Source: SSC4 sp964642445 (GTDB lineage Bacteria; Chloroflexota; Anaerolineae; SSC4; Amarolineaceae). From it: a stretch of 7,357 bases of DNA. A program made the translations under genes and the position numbers. Shown here piece after piece: positions 1-6,116 of this stretch. Where the stretch lies: assembly GCA_964642445.1 (NCBI GenBank), contig CAZXQZ010000212.1, positions 1 to 7,357 on the forward strand, given 5' to 3'. Each line of letters begins with the position of its first letter. Within the stretch, counting starts at the first letter, position 1. Below the pieces are notes generated by a model that was not told the DNA's origin, did no database searches, and saw only the letters and a list, made by a program, of their open reading frames with translations.

Positions 1-873
1 GACGGCGTGCAGGTTGCCGCCCTGCAAGCTGGCCAGGTACCAGATCGCCGGGATCTGGGCGGCCAGGTGCGGATCGTTGCTCAGCAGGGGTTTGCCGGTG
101 GTTGTGCGGCTGCCGCCGATCACCCAGTTGTTGCTGCCGATGTCCAGGCCGCCCAGGCCAAACCGCTGGCGCAGCTCGGTCGACAGGTCGATCAGGCCGC
201 TGCTGGCGGCTGGCCAATCGGGGATGATGAAGGGGCCGCTGTCGGGATAGCCGGGCAGGAGCTCGCGTGCGCGCACTTCGCCTACGCGCTGGATGACCTG
301 GCTGCGGATGAGTTCTTCCTCGTAGTCTCCACCGAGGTTCCAGGCCATCATCTTGGCCCACACCATGACGTCGGCGGGCTGCCAGGGATCCGGTGTGAAA
401 CCGAGCACGGTGAACTCGACCGGCAGCGGGGGTTTAGCGGCCAGGAAGGCGTTGATGCCGGCGACGTAGGATTCGATGACCTGCTGCGCCTGGGGGGACA
501 GACCGGTCCACGCCTGTTCGGCCGCCCGGTAGGTGCCCAACGTGCGCAGGAACTGGTCGGTCTGGATCGTTGCATCACCGAGGACTTCCGACAGGCGGCC
601 GGCGCCAATGCGCCGCTGCACTTCCATCTGCCACAGGCGGTCCTGCGCATGCACGTATCCCAGCGCAAAGTACGCGTCGAGATCGTTTTGGGCGTAGATG
701 TAGGGCACGCCGTGATCATCACGGACCACTTCGATCGGCGCCTGTGGCCCAACCAGCCGGACGGTGCCGTTGGTCACGGGCAGTGACCGTCGCAGGAACA
801 GATATCCCCCCAGGGGGACGATCAGGAGTAATGCCAGTAACAGGCCAAGAATGACAAAGACAACTCGTCGCAC
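1..873 (-). CDS. Penicillin-acylase-family Ntn hydrolase, N-terminal part (truncated by window edge)
   Basis: This open frame of 291 codons starts at GTG (873-871) and runs off the left edge without a stop. Residues 4-27 are a strongly hydrophobic segment after Met-Arg-Arg, suggesting a signal anchor or uncleaved signal peptide that exports the enzyme. Residues 47-99 match the penicillin amidase alpha-chain signature (EVVRDDHGVPYIYA, then LGYVHAQDRLWQME and GRLSEVLG). At residues 246-250 the sequence GSNNW is the autoprocessing site; Ser247 (codon 135-133) would become the N-terminal nucleophile of the beta chain, followed by the conserved GKPLLSNDPHL. Family members are usually around 750-830 residues, so roughly 500 are missing here. 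The family hydrolyses amide bonds in beta-lactams, acyl-homoserine lactones or other N-acyl compounds; the substrate cannot be told from this part. It starts 18 bp after the second glgC-like gene and is probably co-transcribed with it. Family assignment is firm; function is open. Confidence 0.93.
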   Translation of the reverse strand, partial: MRRVVFVILGLLLALLLIVPLGGYLFLRRSLPVTNGTVRLVGPQAPIEVVRDDHGVPYIYAQNDLDAYFALGYVHAQDRLWQMEVQRRIGAGRLSEVLGDATIQTDQFLRTLGTYRAAEQAWTGLSPQAQQVIESYVAGINAFLAAKPPLPVEFTVLGFTPDPWQPADVMVWAKMMAWNLGGDYEEELIRSQVIQRVGEVRARELLPGYPDSGPFIIPDWPAASSGLIDLSTELRQRFGLGGLDIGSNNWVIGGSRTTTGKPLLSNDPHLAAQIPAIWYLASLQGGNLHAV

Positions 874-878
874 AACAA

Positions 879-886
879 CCCTCCCC
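879..886 (-). promoter_or_regulatory. Ribosome binding site for the acylase GTG start
   Basis: GGGGAGGG lies five bases before the GTG at 873-871. It supports this non-ATG start and sits wholly in the 18-bp gap after the upstream stop codon. Confidence 0.75.
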
Positions 887-891
887 GCTTA

Positions 892-2133
892 TTAGATCGT
901 TTCGCCGCTCGGCACAACGCTGTCCGAAAAATCTTTAGGCGTACGTTTGACGCCGATGACACAGTTGCGGCCGATGCGTACGTTGGCGGGGATACGGCTG
1001 CCCTTGCCGATCAGGGTCAGCCCAGTGTTGATGCGCGAGGGCTCACGGCGGTTCGGTGTGTTGTCTTCGCCCACGCCGATCTGCGCGTTTTCGCCCACGA
1101 TTACTTTTTTGTCGATGATGGCCCGATCGACGGTAGCGCCTTCACCGATGACGGTGTCGGTCAAGATAATCGAGTCGCGCACCAGCGCGCCGCGGGCCAC
1201 GACGACACCGGGTGAGATCACCGAACGCACCACACGACCTTCGATCCGGCAGCCGTCGGTGAGCAGGTTACCGTCGACACTGGCCGCGGGACCCACCCAG
1301 GCGGGTGGCCGCTCTTCACTGCGTGTGTGGATGACCCAGCGCGGATCGTCCAGTTCGAGGGCGGGCGTTTCGGCGAGCAGGGCCATATTCGCTTCCCAGT
1401 AAGCCTGGACCGTTCCAATGTCGACCCAATAGCCGTCGTAACCAAAAGCAAAGACGCGCCGCCGCTTGACCAGGCTTGGCATCACTTCGCGGCCAAAATC
1501 GACCTGGTCTTTGCCCTCTTTGGTCAGCCAGTTGACGAGCACATCGCGCTTGAACGCGTAGATGCCCATGGAAGCCAGGGTGCTGCGCGTGCGTCGTGGT
1601 TTTTCCTCGAACACGCTGATCCGCCCGTCGGTTTCCATCTTGACCATGCCAAAGCGGTAGGCGTCGAACGGACTGACTTCGCGCACCGGCACCGTGACGT
1701 CGGCGTCGACCTGGGCGTGGTAGTTGAGCAGCTTGCGGTAATCCATCTTGTAGACGTGATCACCGGCCAGGATCAACACTGTATCGACGTTGATCTCGCG
1801 GATGTAGTCCAGGTTGTTGCGAATGGCGTCGGCGGTACCCCGCTGCCAGCCACCCCCGGTTTTCGTAGGATACGGCTGCAAGACGCGCACACCCCCGGCG
1901 GCGCGGTCCAGGTCCCACGGTTTGCCCAGGGCGATGTGTTCGATCAGGGCGCGCGGCTCGTACTGGGTCAGTACAGCGACGTTGTAGATGTCCGAATTGA
2001 CGCAGTTGGACAGGACAAAATCGACGATACGGAATTTGCCGGCAAAGGGGACGGCCGGCTCGGCGCGCACGGCCGTCAGAACGCTGAGGGCCGGGCTTTC
2101 ACCACCGGCCATGATCATGGCGAGAACTTTCAT
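892..2133 (-). CDS. GlgC-like ADP-glucose pyrophosphorylase homologue with degenerate catalytic loop (putative regulatory subunit)
   Basis: A 413-residue protein of full GlgC length: nucleotidyltransferase domain (about 1-270) followed by a left-handed beta-helix domain (about 290-400). It is closely related to the product of the gene just upstream. Retained: GG at 10-11, the metal-binding Asp125 in LAGDHVYKMDY, the glucose-1-phosphate residues around Glu177-Lys178 (EKP), Ser188 (SMGIY) and Asp238 (GYWVDIGT). Lost: the loop GGxGTRL reads GGESPAL, so the catalytic Arg is Ala15, and RAKP reads RAEP, so the catalytic Lys is Glu25. The conserved WY before the GTADA motif is WQ (Gln97); in E. coli GlgC this Tyr (Tyr114) lies at the nucleotide/allosteric site. 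By family knowledge the Arg and Lys losses should abolish or greatly weaken catalysis, so a regulatory partner for the upstream GlgC is inferred. A different sugar-nucleotide activity cannot be excluded. ATG start has an AGGAAGGG ribosome site at 2138-2145; 37 bp separate it from the upstream glgC. Confidence 0.9.
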   Translation of the reverse strand: MKVLAMIMAGGESPALSVLTAVRAEPAVPFAGKFRIVDFVLSNCVNSDIYNVAVLTQYEPRALIEHIALGKPWDLDRAAGGVRVLQPYPTKTGGGWQRGTADAIRNNLDYIREINVDTVLILAGDHVYKMDYRKLLNYHAQVDADVTVPVREVSPFDAYRFGMVKMETDGRISVFEEKPRRTRSTLASMGIYAFKRDVLVNWLTKEGKDQVDFGREVMPSLVKRRRVFAFGYDGYWVDIGTVQAYWEANMALLAETPALELDDPRWVIHTRSEERPPAWVGPAASVDGNLLTDGCRIEGRVVRSVISPGVVVARGALVRDSIILTDTVIGEGATVDRAIIDKKVIVGENAQIGVGEDNTPNRREPSRINTGLTLIGKGSRIPANVRIGRNCVIGVKRTPKDFSDSVVPSGETI

Positions 2134-2170
2134 GCTGCCCTTCCTATGCTCCCCATTTGTGTCTCATGCA

Positions 2171-3427
2171 TCATCCGATCGTCTCGCCGCTGGCTACGTC
2201 GTGCTCCGGGAAGACCGTCTCATCGCAGTTGCTGTTGATGAGCACGTTGCGACCGATACGAATGTTGGGTGGAATGCGTGCCCCTTTGCCGACCAGGGTG
2301 ATGCCGCTGACCAGTTTTTCGGGCTCGCGGGTATTGGGTGGCGCCTCATCACCGTCACCCACAATCGCCCCCGCGCCGACCCAGACATTTTTGTCGATGA
2401 TGGCTTTGTCGATAATCGCACCAGGGCCGACATAGGTGTCGTTCATGATGATCGAATCGCGCACGATGGCGCCCGGGGCCACGTACACACCCGGCGAAAG
2501 CACGGAGTGTTCCACCTGGCCGCGTACGTTGCAGCCGTTGCACACCAGGCTTTTGGTGACGCGTGCCTGCAGGCCGATTTTGGCCGGCTGTCGTTCCTCA
2601 CTGCGCGTGTGGATCACCCACGACGTGTCATACAGGTTGAGTGCCGGCTCATCTTCGAGCAGGGCCAGGTTGGTCTCCCAATACGAATCGACCGTGCCCA
2701 CATCGACCCAGTAGCCTTCGAACGGATAGGCGTATACCGGATCGTCCCCAATCAGGCCAGGAATGATGTGTTTGCCAAAGTCGAGATTGGACTCTTTACT
2801 GGCCTCACGCCGCAGGCGTGTTTCGAGGATGTCGCGATCGAACACGTAGATCCCCATCGAGGCCAGTGTGCCCTTGTCGCGCGCTTTTGGTTTTTCGGAA
2901 AACTCGACGACGCGCTGGTTCTCGTCGACCGTCATGATGCCAAAACGATCGGTCTCTTCCAGGGGGACATTCATCACGGCAACCGTCATGGCCGCACCGA
3001 CGTCCCGGTGGAAAGCCAGCATCGGGCCATAATCCATCTTGTAGATATGATCCCCGGACAAGACCAGGACGACGTCGGCATCGGTGTCATCCAGGTACCC
3101 CAGGTTTTGGTACACCGCGTCGGCCGTGCCCTTGTACCAGTCTTCGGCGCGCCGGCCCTTGTACGGCTGCAGCAGGCGCACGCCCCCCCGGTTACGGTCC
3201 AGGTCCCACGGTTTGCCGATACCGATGTGGTCGTTCAGCGAATGGGGACGGTACTGGGTCAGCACCGCTACATTGAAGATGCCCGAGTTCACACAATTCG
3301 ACAGCGTGAAGTCAATCACGCGATATTTGCCGGCAAACGGCACCGACGGTTTGGCGCGCTGCTCGGACAGCACACTCAGCCGGGTTCCTTCACCGCCGGC
3401 CATGATCAAAGCCACAACCTTGCTCAA
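2171..3427 (-). CDS. glgC: Glucose-1-phosphate adenylyltransferase (ADP-glucose pyrophosphorylase), catalytic copy
   Basis: Makes ADP-glucose and pyrophosphate from ATP and glucose-1-phosphate, the committed and usually allosterically controlled step of bacterial glycogen synthesis in the cytoplasm. From the TTG start the protein has 418 residues, close to the 431 of E. coli GlgC, lacking only that protein's N-terminal extension. Motifs in order: GGEGTRL (11-17) with catalytic Arg16, RAKP with Lys26, PFAGKYRVIDF (30-40), WYKGTADA (97-104), metal-binding Asp126 in LSGDHIYKMDY, glucose-1-phosphate site Glu178-Lys179 and Ser190 (SMGIYVF), and Asp242 in GYWVDVGT. Residues about 290-400 form hexapeptide-type beta-helix turns. 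The frame is open for 14 more codons to a TTG at 3469, but the chosen TTG at 3427-3425 has an AAGGAGG site six bases ahead and puts MSKVVALIMAGGEG at the N-terminus as in the family. It is second in the putative operon, 48 bp after the SH3b gene. Confidence 0.95.
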   Translation of the reverse strand: MSKVVALIMAGGEGTRLSVLSEQRAKPSVPFAGKYRVIDFTLSNCVNSGIFNVAVLTQYRPHSLNDHIGIGKPWDLDRNRGGVRLLQPYKGRRAEDWYKGTADAVYQNLGYLDDTDADVVLVLSGDHIYKMDYGPMLAFHRDVGAAMTVAVMNVPLEETDRFGIMTVDENQRVVEFSEKPKARDKGTLASMGIYVFDRDILETRLRREASKESNLDFGKHIIPGLIGDDPVYAYPFEGYWVDVGTVDSYWETNLALLEDEPALNLYDTSWVIHTRSEERQPAKIGLQARVTKSLVCNGCNVRGQVEHSVLSPGVYVAPGAIVRDSIIMNDTYVGPGAIIDKAIIDKNVWVGAGAIVGDGDEAPPNTREPEKLVSGITLVGKGARIPPNIRIGRNVLINSNCDETVFPEHDVASGETIG

Positions 3428-3433
3428 ACCAAG

Positions 3434-3440
3434 CCTCCTT
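3434..3440 (-). promoter_or_regulatory. Strong ribosome binding site deciding the glgC TTG start
   Basis: AAGGAGG is followed after six bases (cttggt) by TTG at 3427-3425. It lies inside the longer open frame, so it argues against the upstream TTG at 3469 as the true start. Confidence 0.8.
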
Positions 3441-3475
3441 CTTCCAAACAAGCGTCCAGCCAGGAACAATCCCCG

Positions 3476-4891
3476 CTACGGACTGGGTGGCACGGGCTGC
3501 AGCCACTCGTCGGCACACCACCCCTGTCCCTGGTCACTGCGTACTTCCCACCACTGATAATCATTTGCCGCCACAGGCCCCTGCAAAACCGTCAGGATCG
3601 AATTCTCGTCGAAGCGCGTCACCAGTTGAAAGGTCAGTCCGGGCCCGCGACGGGCGTTGAGAAACTGCGTTCCGGTGACCCTGACCTGCCCACCCACCTG
3701 GATCGTGGTCGTGCTCGTGGGCAAGACCGTCGCCGTGATAGGCTCGGTCGCAACCAGGGTGGGGGTCATCGTGGCGGTTGGTTGTGGTTCGGTAGTCGGT
3801 GTCAGCGTGGCCACCGGCAGCGCCACCACGACCGTCGGCGTCGGGCTGGGTTCGTTGGCTTCCGGTGACCGGCCGCGCAGGGCGGCGATGAACGGCTGCG
3901 GCGCGGCCAACACCGCGCGCACCAGGGTTACGGGTGACTGGAGCGCACCCCCGGCCCAGCGTGTCGTCACAGCGCCAATACGCTGGGCATACGACCCGCC
4001 CGAACGATCGAACAGGGCAAAAATGAGAACGGCCACCACCAGCAGCACCGCCGCGTAACCGACCAGGCGGTCGATGCTGAGCCGGCGGCTACCCCGGCCG
4101 ATGTAAACCAGGCCAAAGTACAGGCCGAGCGGCACCGCCACCAGGATCAGAAACGCGATGAACAGCCAGGGCCAGGGCAGATTGAGCGCCGCGCGCGCCA
4201 AAAAATAGGCGCCGATGCCGGCAATCAGCAGCAGCAGTCCTACCACCACGTAGCGCAAGCCCTGTTGCCAGGCGGGCTGCGCCGCCGCGGCGGCTGGCTG
4301 GTTGACCAGGGAGCGCAGCCGGTCCACCTCGTTGTTGGCCGCGGCGAGGGCTCGCGACAGGCGCTGCGTATTCTGCTCCAGCTCGATCGTGCGCTGGCGC
4401 GAGCGCTGCAGTTCCTGCTGCAGCTGCACGACGTCGGCGGGTGGTGGCTCTGCCTGGGCCTGGTAGATGGGCCAGTGCACGGGGGGCGCAGCCGTCTGGC
4501 AGAACGTTGGGATGAGCGCAGCCACTGCTTCGGCGTCATCGTGCGTCGCGCGCAAGATCTCATCGGGTGTGAATGCATCGTGCGACCGGATCACTACGCG
4601 GGCGCGCTGGTGAAGCGCGTGCAGACTGGCCACCTGTGCTGGATCGAGCCAGCCGGCCGCAAGCGCAACCTCATGCAGTTCTACCGGCGGGACATCCACA
4701 CCGCCAGCCAGGCGCTCGCGCAGGGGGAGGGGCAGCGTTTCCAGGGTCGCCAGGCGAGCAGCCAACAGATCGTAGACACCGGCATCGAGGATCATCAACG
4801 CCAGGATCGTTTCGGGCGTTGATTCTGCCTCATTTTGGGTGCGAATCGCTGCTTCCAGGCGGGCACAAGCCTCATCGAGCGATGGTGGCAT
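3476..4891 (-). CDS. Three-TM membrane protein with coiled coil, Pro/Thr linker and C-terminal SH3b domain
   Basis: A 471-residue protein I cannot assign to a named family. Residues 1-130 are a soluble, mostly helical, Leu/Ala-rich region; 153-196 look like a coiled coil (QLQQELQRSRQRTIELEQ and on); TM segments lie near 213-233, 241-263 and 276-294; 345-395 is a low-complexity Pro/Thr/Val linker with repeated TPT; 399-466 resemble a bacterial SH3 (SH3b) domain with the typical LNARRGPGLTFQLV strand and a WWEVRS...GWCADEWLQPV end. The Arg-rich loop at 266-275 between TM2 and TM3 fits the cytoplasm, so the helical domain is predicted inside and the linker plus SH3b outside. SH3b domains usually bind cell-wall or surface ligands, so a link between envelope and cytoplasm is possible. 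It is the first gene after the promoter at 4921-4950; a modest AAAGG site lies eight bases before the ATG. Function unknown. Confidence 0.9.
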   Translation of the reverse strand: MPPSLDEACARLEAAIRTQNEAESTPETILALMILDAGVYDLLAARLATLETLPLPLRERLAGGVDVPPVELHEVALAAGWLDPAQVASLHALHQRARVVIRSHDAFTPDEILRATHDDAEAVAALIPTFCQTAAPPVHWPIYQAQAEPPPADVVQLQQELQRSRQRTIELEQNTQRLSRALAAANNEVDRLRSLVNQPAAAAAQPAWQQGLRYVVVGLLLLIAGIGAYFLARAALNLPWPWLFIAFLILVAVPLGLYFGLVYIGRGSRRLSIDRLVGYAAVLLVVAVLIFALFDRSGGSYAQRIGAVTTRWAGGALQSPVTLVRAVLAAPQPFIAALRGRSPEANEPSPTPTVVVALPVATLTPTTEPQPTATMTPTLVATEPITATVLPTSTTTIQVGGQVRVTGTQFLNARRGPGLTFQLVTRFDENSILTVLQGPVAANDYQWWEVRSDQGQGWCADEWLQPVPPSP

Positions 4892-4920
4892 TCCAATTAC
4901 CTTTGACCATGACCGCTACA

Positions 4921-4950
4921 AGTATACCCCAACTCTTTGTGGACTGTCAA
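4921..4950 (-). promoter_or_regulatory. Sigma70-type promoter of the SH3b-glgC-glgC-acylase operon
   Basis: On the minus strand the -35 box TTGACA (4950-4945) matches consensus in all six bases; after an 18-bp spacer the -10 box TATACT (4926-4921) matches five of six. Transcription would start near 4914, leaving a 5' leader of about 22 bases before the ATG at 4891. It lies in the short gap after the acetyltransferase stop codon. No terminator is visible between that stop and the promoter, so some read-through from the acetyltransferase gene is possible. Confidence 0.8.
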
Positions 4951-4966
4951 CTGCCTTGCGTTATTG

Positions 4967-5980
4967 TCACAGACGTTTACGCATGGTCAACAACGTCTTG
5001 ATTTCGCGGAAGCCCGCGGCACGCAAGGCAGCAATCACCGGTGCATGGGTTGCCTGCACGCGTGTATCGACCGGGTAGACGGGATAGGGCTGTAGGACCT
5101 GCAGCGCACTGGTTAGGAGTGCAACTTCGAGGGCGCCGTGACGATCGGGATGCACGTACATCCGCAGGGTGTGGCTGCCCTGCCAGCGTGCGGCATGCAC
5201 CATCAAGACCGCGTCGATGGGGCGGGTACCTGACACGCCGGGGACTGCCAGGCGCAACACACGCGAGTGACCGATCATGCGCAAAAAGGATTCCTGCACG
5301 CGGCGCTCCAGGTGCATCTGGAAGTCATCAGCGCGCACCGATTGCCACCACTGCATGAGACCCGGTGTATTGGCCACGGCCAGCTCGTAGGCGGCGTGCC
5401 ATTCGTGTGTGTGCAGGGGGCGCAGGGTCAGTGTGCTGTCTTCCAGGTGGGCCGGTAGCCGAGCGAGGCGGTATTCGCCAATACCACCCAGGGTATCGAA
5501 CCCCATGCGTTCATAGAGCCCACGCGCGACCGGGTTGTTTTCGCGCACTTGCAGCACAGCCCATTTGCCGCCCCTACCCTCGATGTACTCCAGGGCTGCG
5601 GCCATCAGCTTGCGGCTGATGCCACGGCCACGAAAGGGGGGTGCCACGGCCACGTTGGCAATCGCCCAGCGCTGGCCGTAGGTATCAGCCCGCTGTACTG
5701 TCACGTTGCCGACAACGTGCGCGTCTTCGATCCACACGAACCCGCCCAGCATGTCGTAGAAGTCGGTGCTGACGCGGCTCAGGAGTTGGGTAAACGGACC
5801 CATCTGCCCCAGGGTACGCATCTCGCGCAGCGCACTGAGCCCACCCTGGTCCAGCTCGTCAGCAAACGCGTTGCCGATCAAGTCGGCGACCTCCCCCAGG
5901 TCGCGCCGTATTTCGATTGGGCGCAGTCCTGCAGGTTGCGTCGCACCCTGGGGGCTCACTTGTACGACATGCGTGGTCAC
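4967..5980 (-). CDS. Two-domain GNAT-family N-acetyltransferase
   Basis: A 337-residue protein with a GTG start. The N-terminal half (about 20-175) is a clear GNAT domain: strand and acetyl-CoA pyrophosphate loop at 107-126 (IANVAVAPPFRGRGISRKLM, with Arg117-Gly-Arg-Gly120), the helix after it, and the C-terminal signature NNPVARGLYERMGF (148-161). The second half (about 185-335) looks like a diverged GNAT fold: LRMYVHPDRHGALEVALL (272-289) sits where motif A should be but lacks the Gly-rich loop, and APVIAALRAAGFREI (313-327) resembles motif B. Tandem GNAT proteins with one active and one degenerate half are known, mycothiol synthase MshD being the classic case, but nothing here shows the substrate. 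Only a weak GGAG, 12 bases upstream, supports the start; a second in-frame GTG at 5959 has no better site. It has its own promoter (6014-6042) and is probably monocistronic. Confidence 0.88.
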   Translation of the reverse strand: MTTHVVQVSPQGATQPAGLRPIEIRRDLGEVADLIGNAFADELDQGGLSALREMRTLGQMGPFTQLLSRVSTDFYDMLGGFVWIEDAHVVGNVTVQRADTYGQRWAIANVAVAPPFRGRGISRKLMAAALEYIEGRGGKWAVLQVRENNPVARGLYERMGFDTLGGIGEYRLARLPAHLEDSTLTLRPLHTHEWHAAYELAVANTPGLMQWWQSVRADDFQMHLERRVQESFLRMIGHSRVLRLAVPGVSGTRPIDAVLMVHAARWQGSHTLRMYVHPDRHGALEVALLTSALQVLQPYPVYPVDTRVQATHAPVIAALRAAGFREIKTLLTMRKRL

Positions 5981-6010
5981 GATTGTTCCAGGCTCCGGGC
6001 ACCAGTTAGC

Positions 6011-6040
6011 GACAGTTTAACACCGAAGCAAACAACTGTC
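6011..6040. promoter_or_regulatory. Inverted repeat overlapping both promoter boxes (operator-like)
   Basis: GACAGTT (6011-6017) and AACTGTC (6034-6040) are perfect 7-bp inverted arms separated by 16 bases. One arm covers most of the -10 box and the other most of the -35 box of the acetyltransferase promoter. This layout fits a repressor binding two half-sites, but part of the match follows from the -35 sequence itself, so chance is possible. Confidence 0.35.
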
Positions 6041-6042
6041 AA
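6014..6042 (-). promoter_or_regulatory. Sigma70-type promoter of the acetyltransferase gene
   Basis: The -35 box TTGACA (6042-6037) is perfect; a 17-bp spacer leads to TAAACT (6019-6014), four of six bases of the -10 consensus. Transcription would start near 6007, about 27 bases before the GTG at 5980. The -35 box follows directly on the T-rich tail of the hairpin that may end dnaK. Confidence 0.65.
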
Positions 6043-6077
6043 AGAAATCCGAAACCCGCCTCCCTAAAGAAGCGGGT
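6043..6077 (-). terminator. Possible rho-independent terminator of dnaK
   Basis: On the minus strand ACCCGC (6077-6072), a 12-base loop, and GCGGGT (6059-6054) form a 6-bp stem with five or more GC pairs, followed by the interrupted T-rich run TTCGGATTTCT. The loop is long and the T tract broken, so the strength is uncertain. It lies about 40 bases after the dnaK stop and just before the acetyltransferase promoter, a sensible place for a transcription end. Confidence 0.5.
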
Positions 6078-6082
6078 CCCTC

Positions 6083-6116
6083 AATCCAAAATCTAAAATC
6101 GAAAATCGAAAAATCG
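6083..6116. repeat. AT-rich tandem heptamer tract (AAAATCN units)
   Basis: On the plus strand a partial unit AATCC (6083-6087) is followed by AAAATCT, AAAATCG, AAAATCG and AAAAATCG without gaps. Read along the dnaK transcript, the stop codon is followed at once by CGATTTT-type units. The tract is far more AT-rich than its surroundings. Such short heptamer tandem repeats occur between genes in several bacterial lineages, including filamentous cyanobacteria and, as far as I recall, Chloroflexota. A role in transcript ending or as a slippage-prone repeat is inference. Confidence 0.6.

Noticed and set aside
7..786. A 259-codon plus-strand open frame at the left end.
   Set aside because: It is antisense to the acylase gene, whose minus-strand frame is continuous and carries all the penicillin amidase signatures.
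1904..1926. A 23-base stretch identical between the two glgC genes (also at 3195-3217), considered as gene conversion or a repeat element.
   Set aside because: It encodes the conserved GKPWDLDR segment in both proteins, so shared ancestry, protein conservation and codon bias explain it well enough.
2134..2170. Internal promoter or regulatory RNA between the two glgC genes.
   Set aside because: The 37-bp gap holds a ribosome site but no credible -35/-10 pair or stable hairpin.
3428..3469. Longer N-terminus for GlgC starting at TTG 3469.
   Set aside because: The 14 extra residues are Arg-rich and not GlgC-like, there is no good ribosome site for that TTG, and the AAGGAGG at 3434-3440 lies inside the extension and points to TTG 3427.
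3690..3850. Repetitive-looking GTC/GGT-rich DNA that could be a tandem repeat.
   Set aside because: It encodes the Pro/Thr/Val low-complexity linker of the SH3b protein; there is no regular DNA repeat unit.
1988..3868. A 626-codon open frame on the plus strand, antisense to both glgC genes and part of the SH3b gene.
   Set aside because: It lies opposite well-supported conserved genes, its translation shows no known family or domain, and long antisense frames are expected with GC-rich codon bias.
4951..4969. Terminator after the acetyltransferase stop codon.
   Set aside because: No GC-rich hairpin with a T tract could be found between the stop and the operon promoter.
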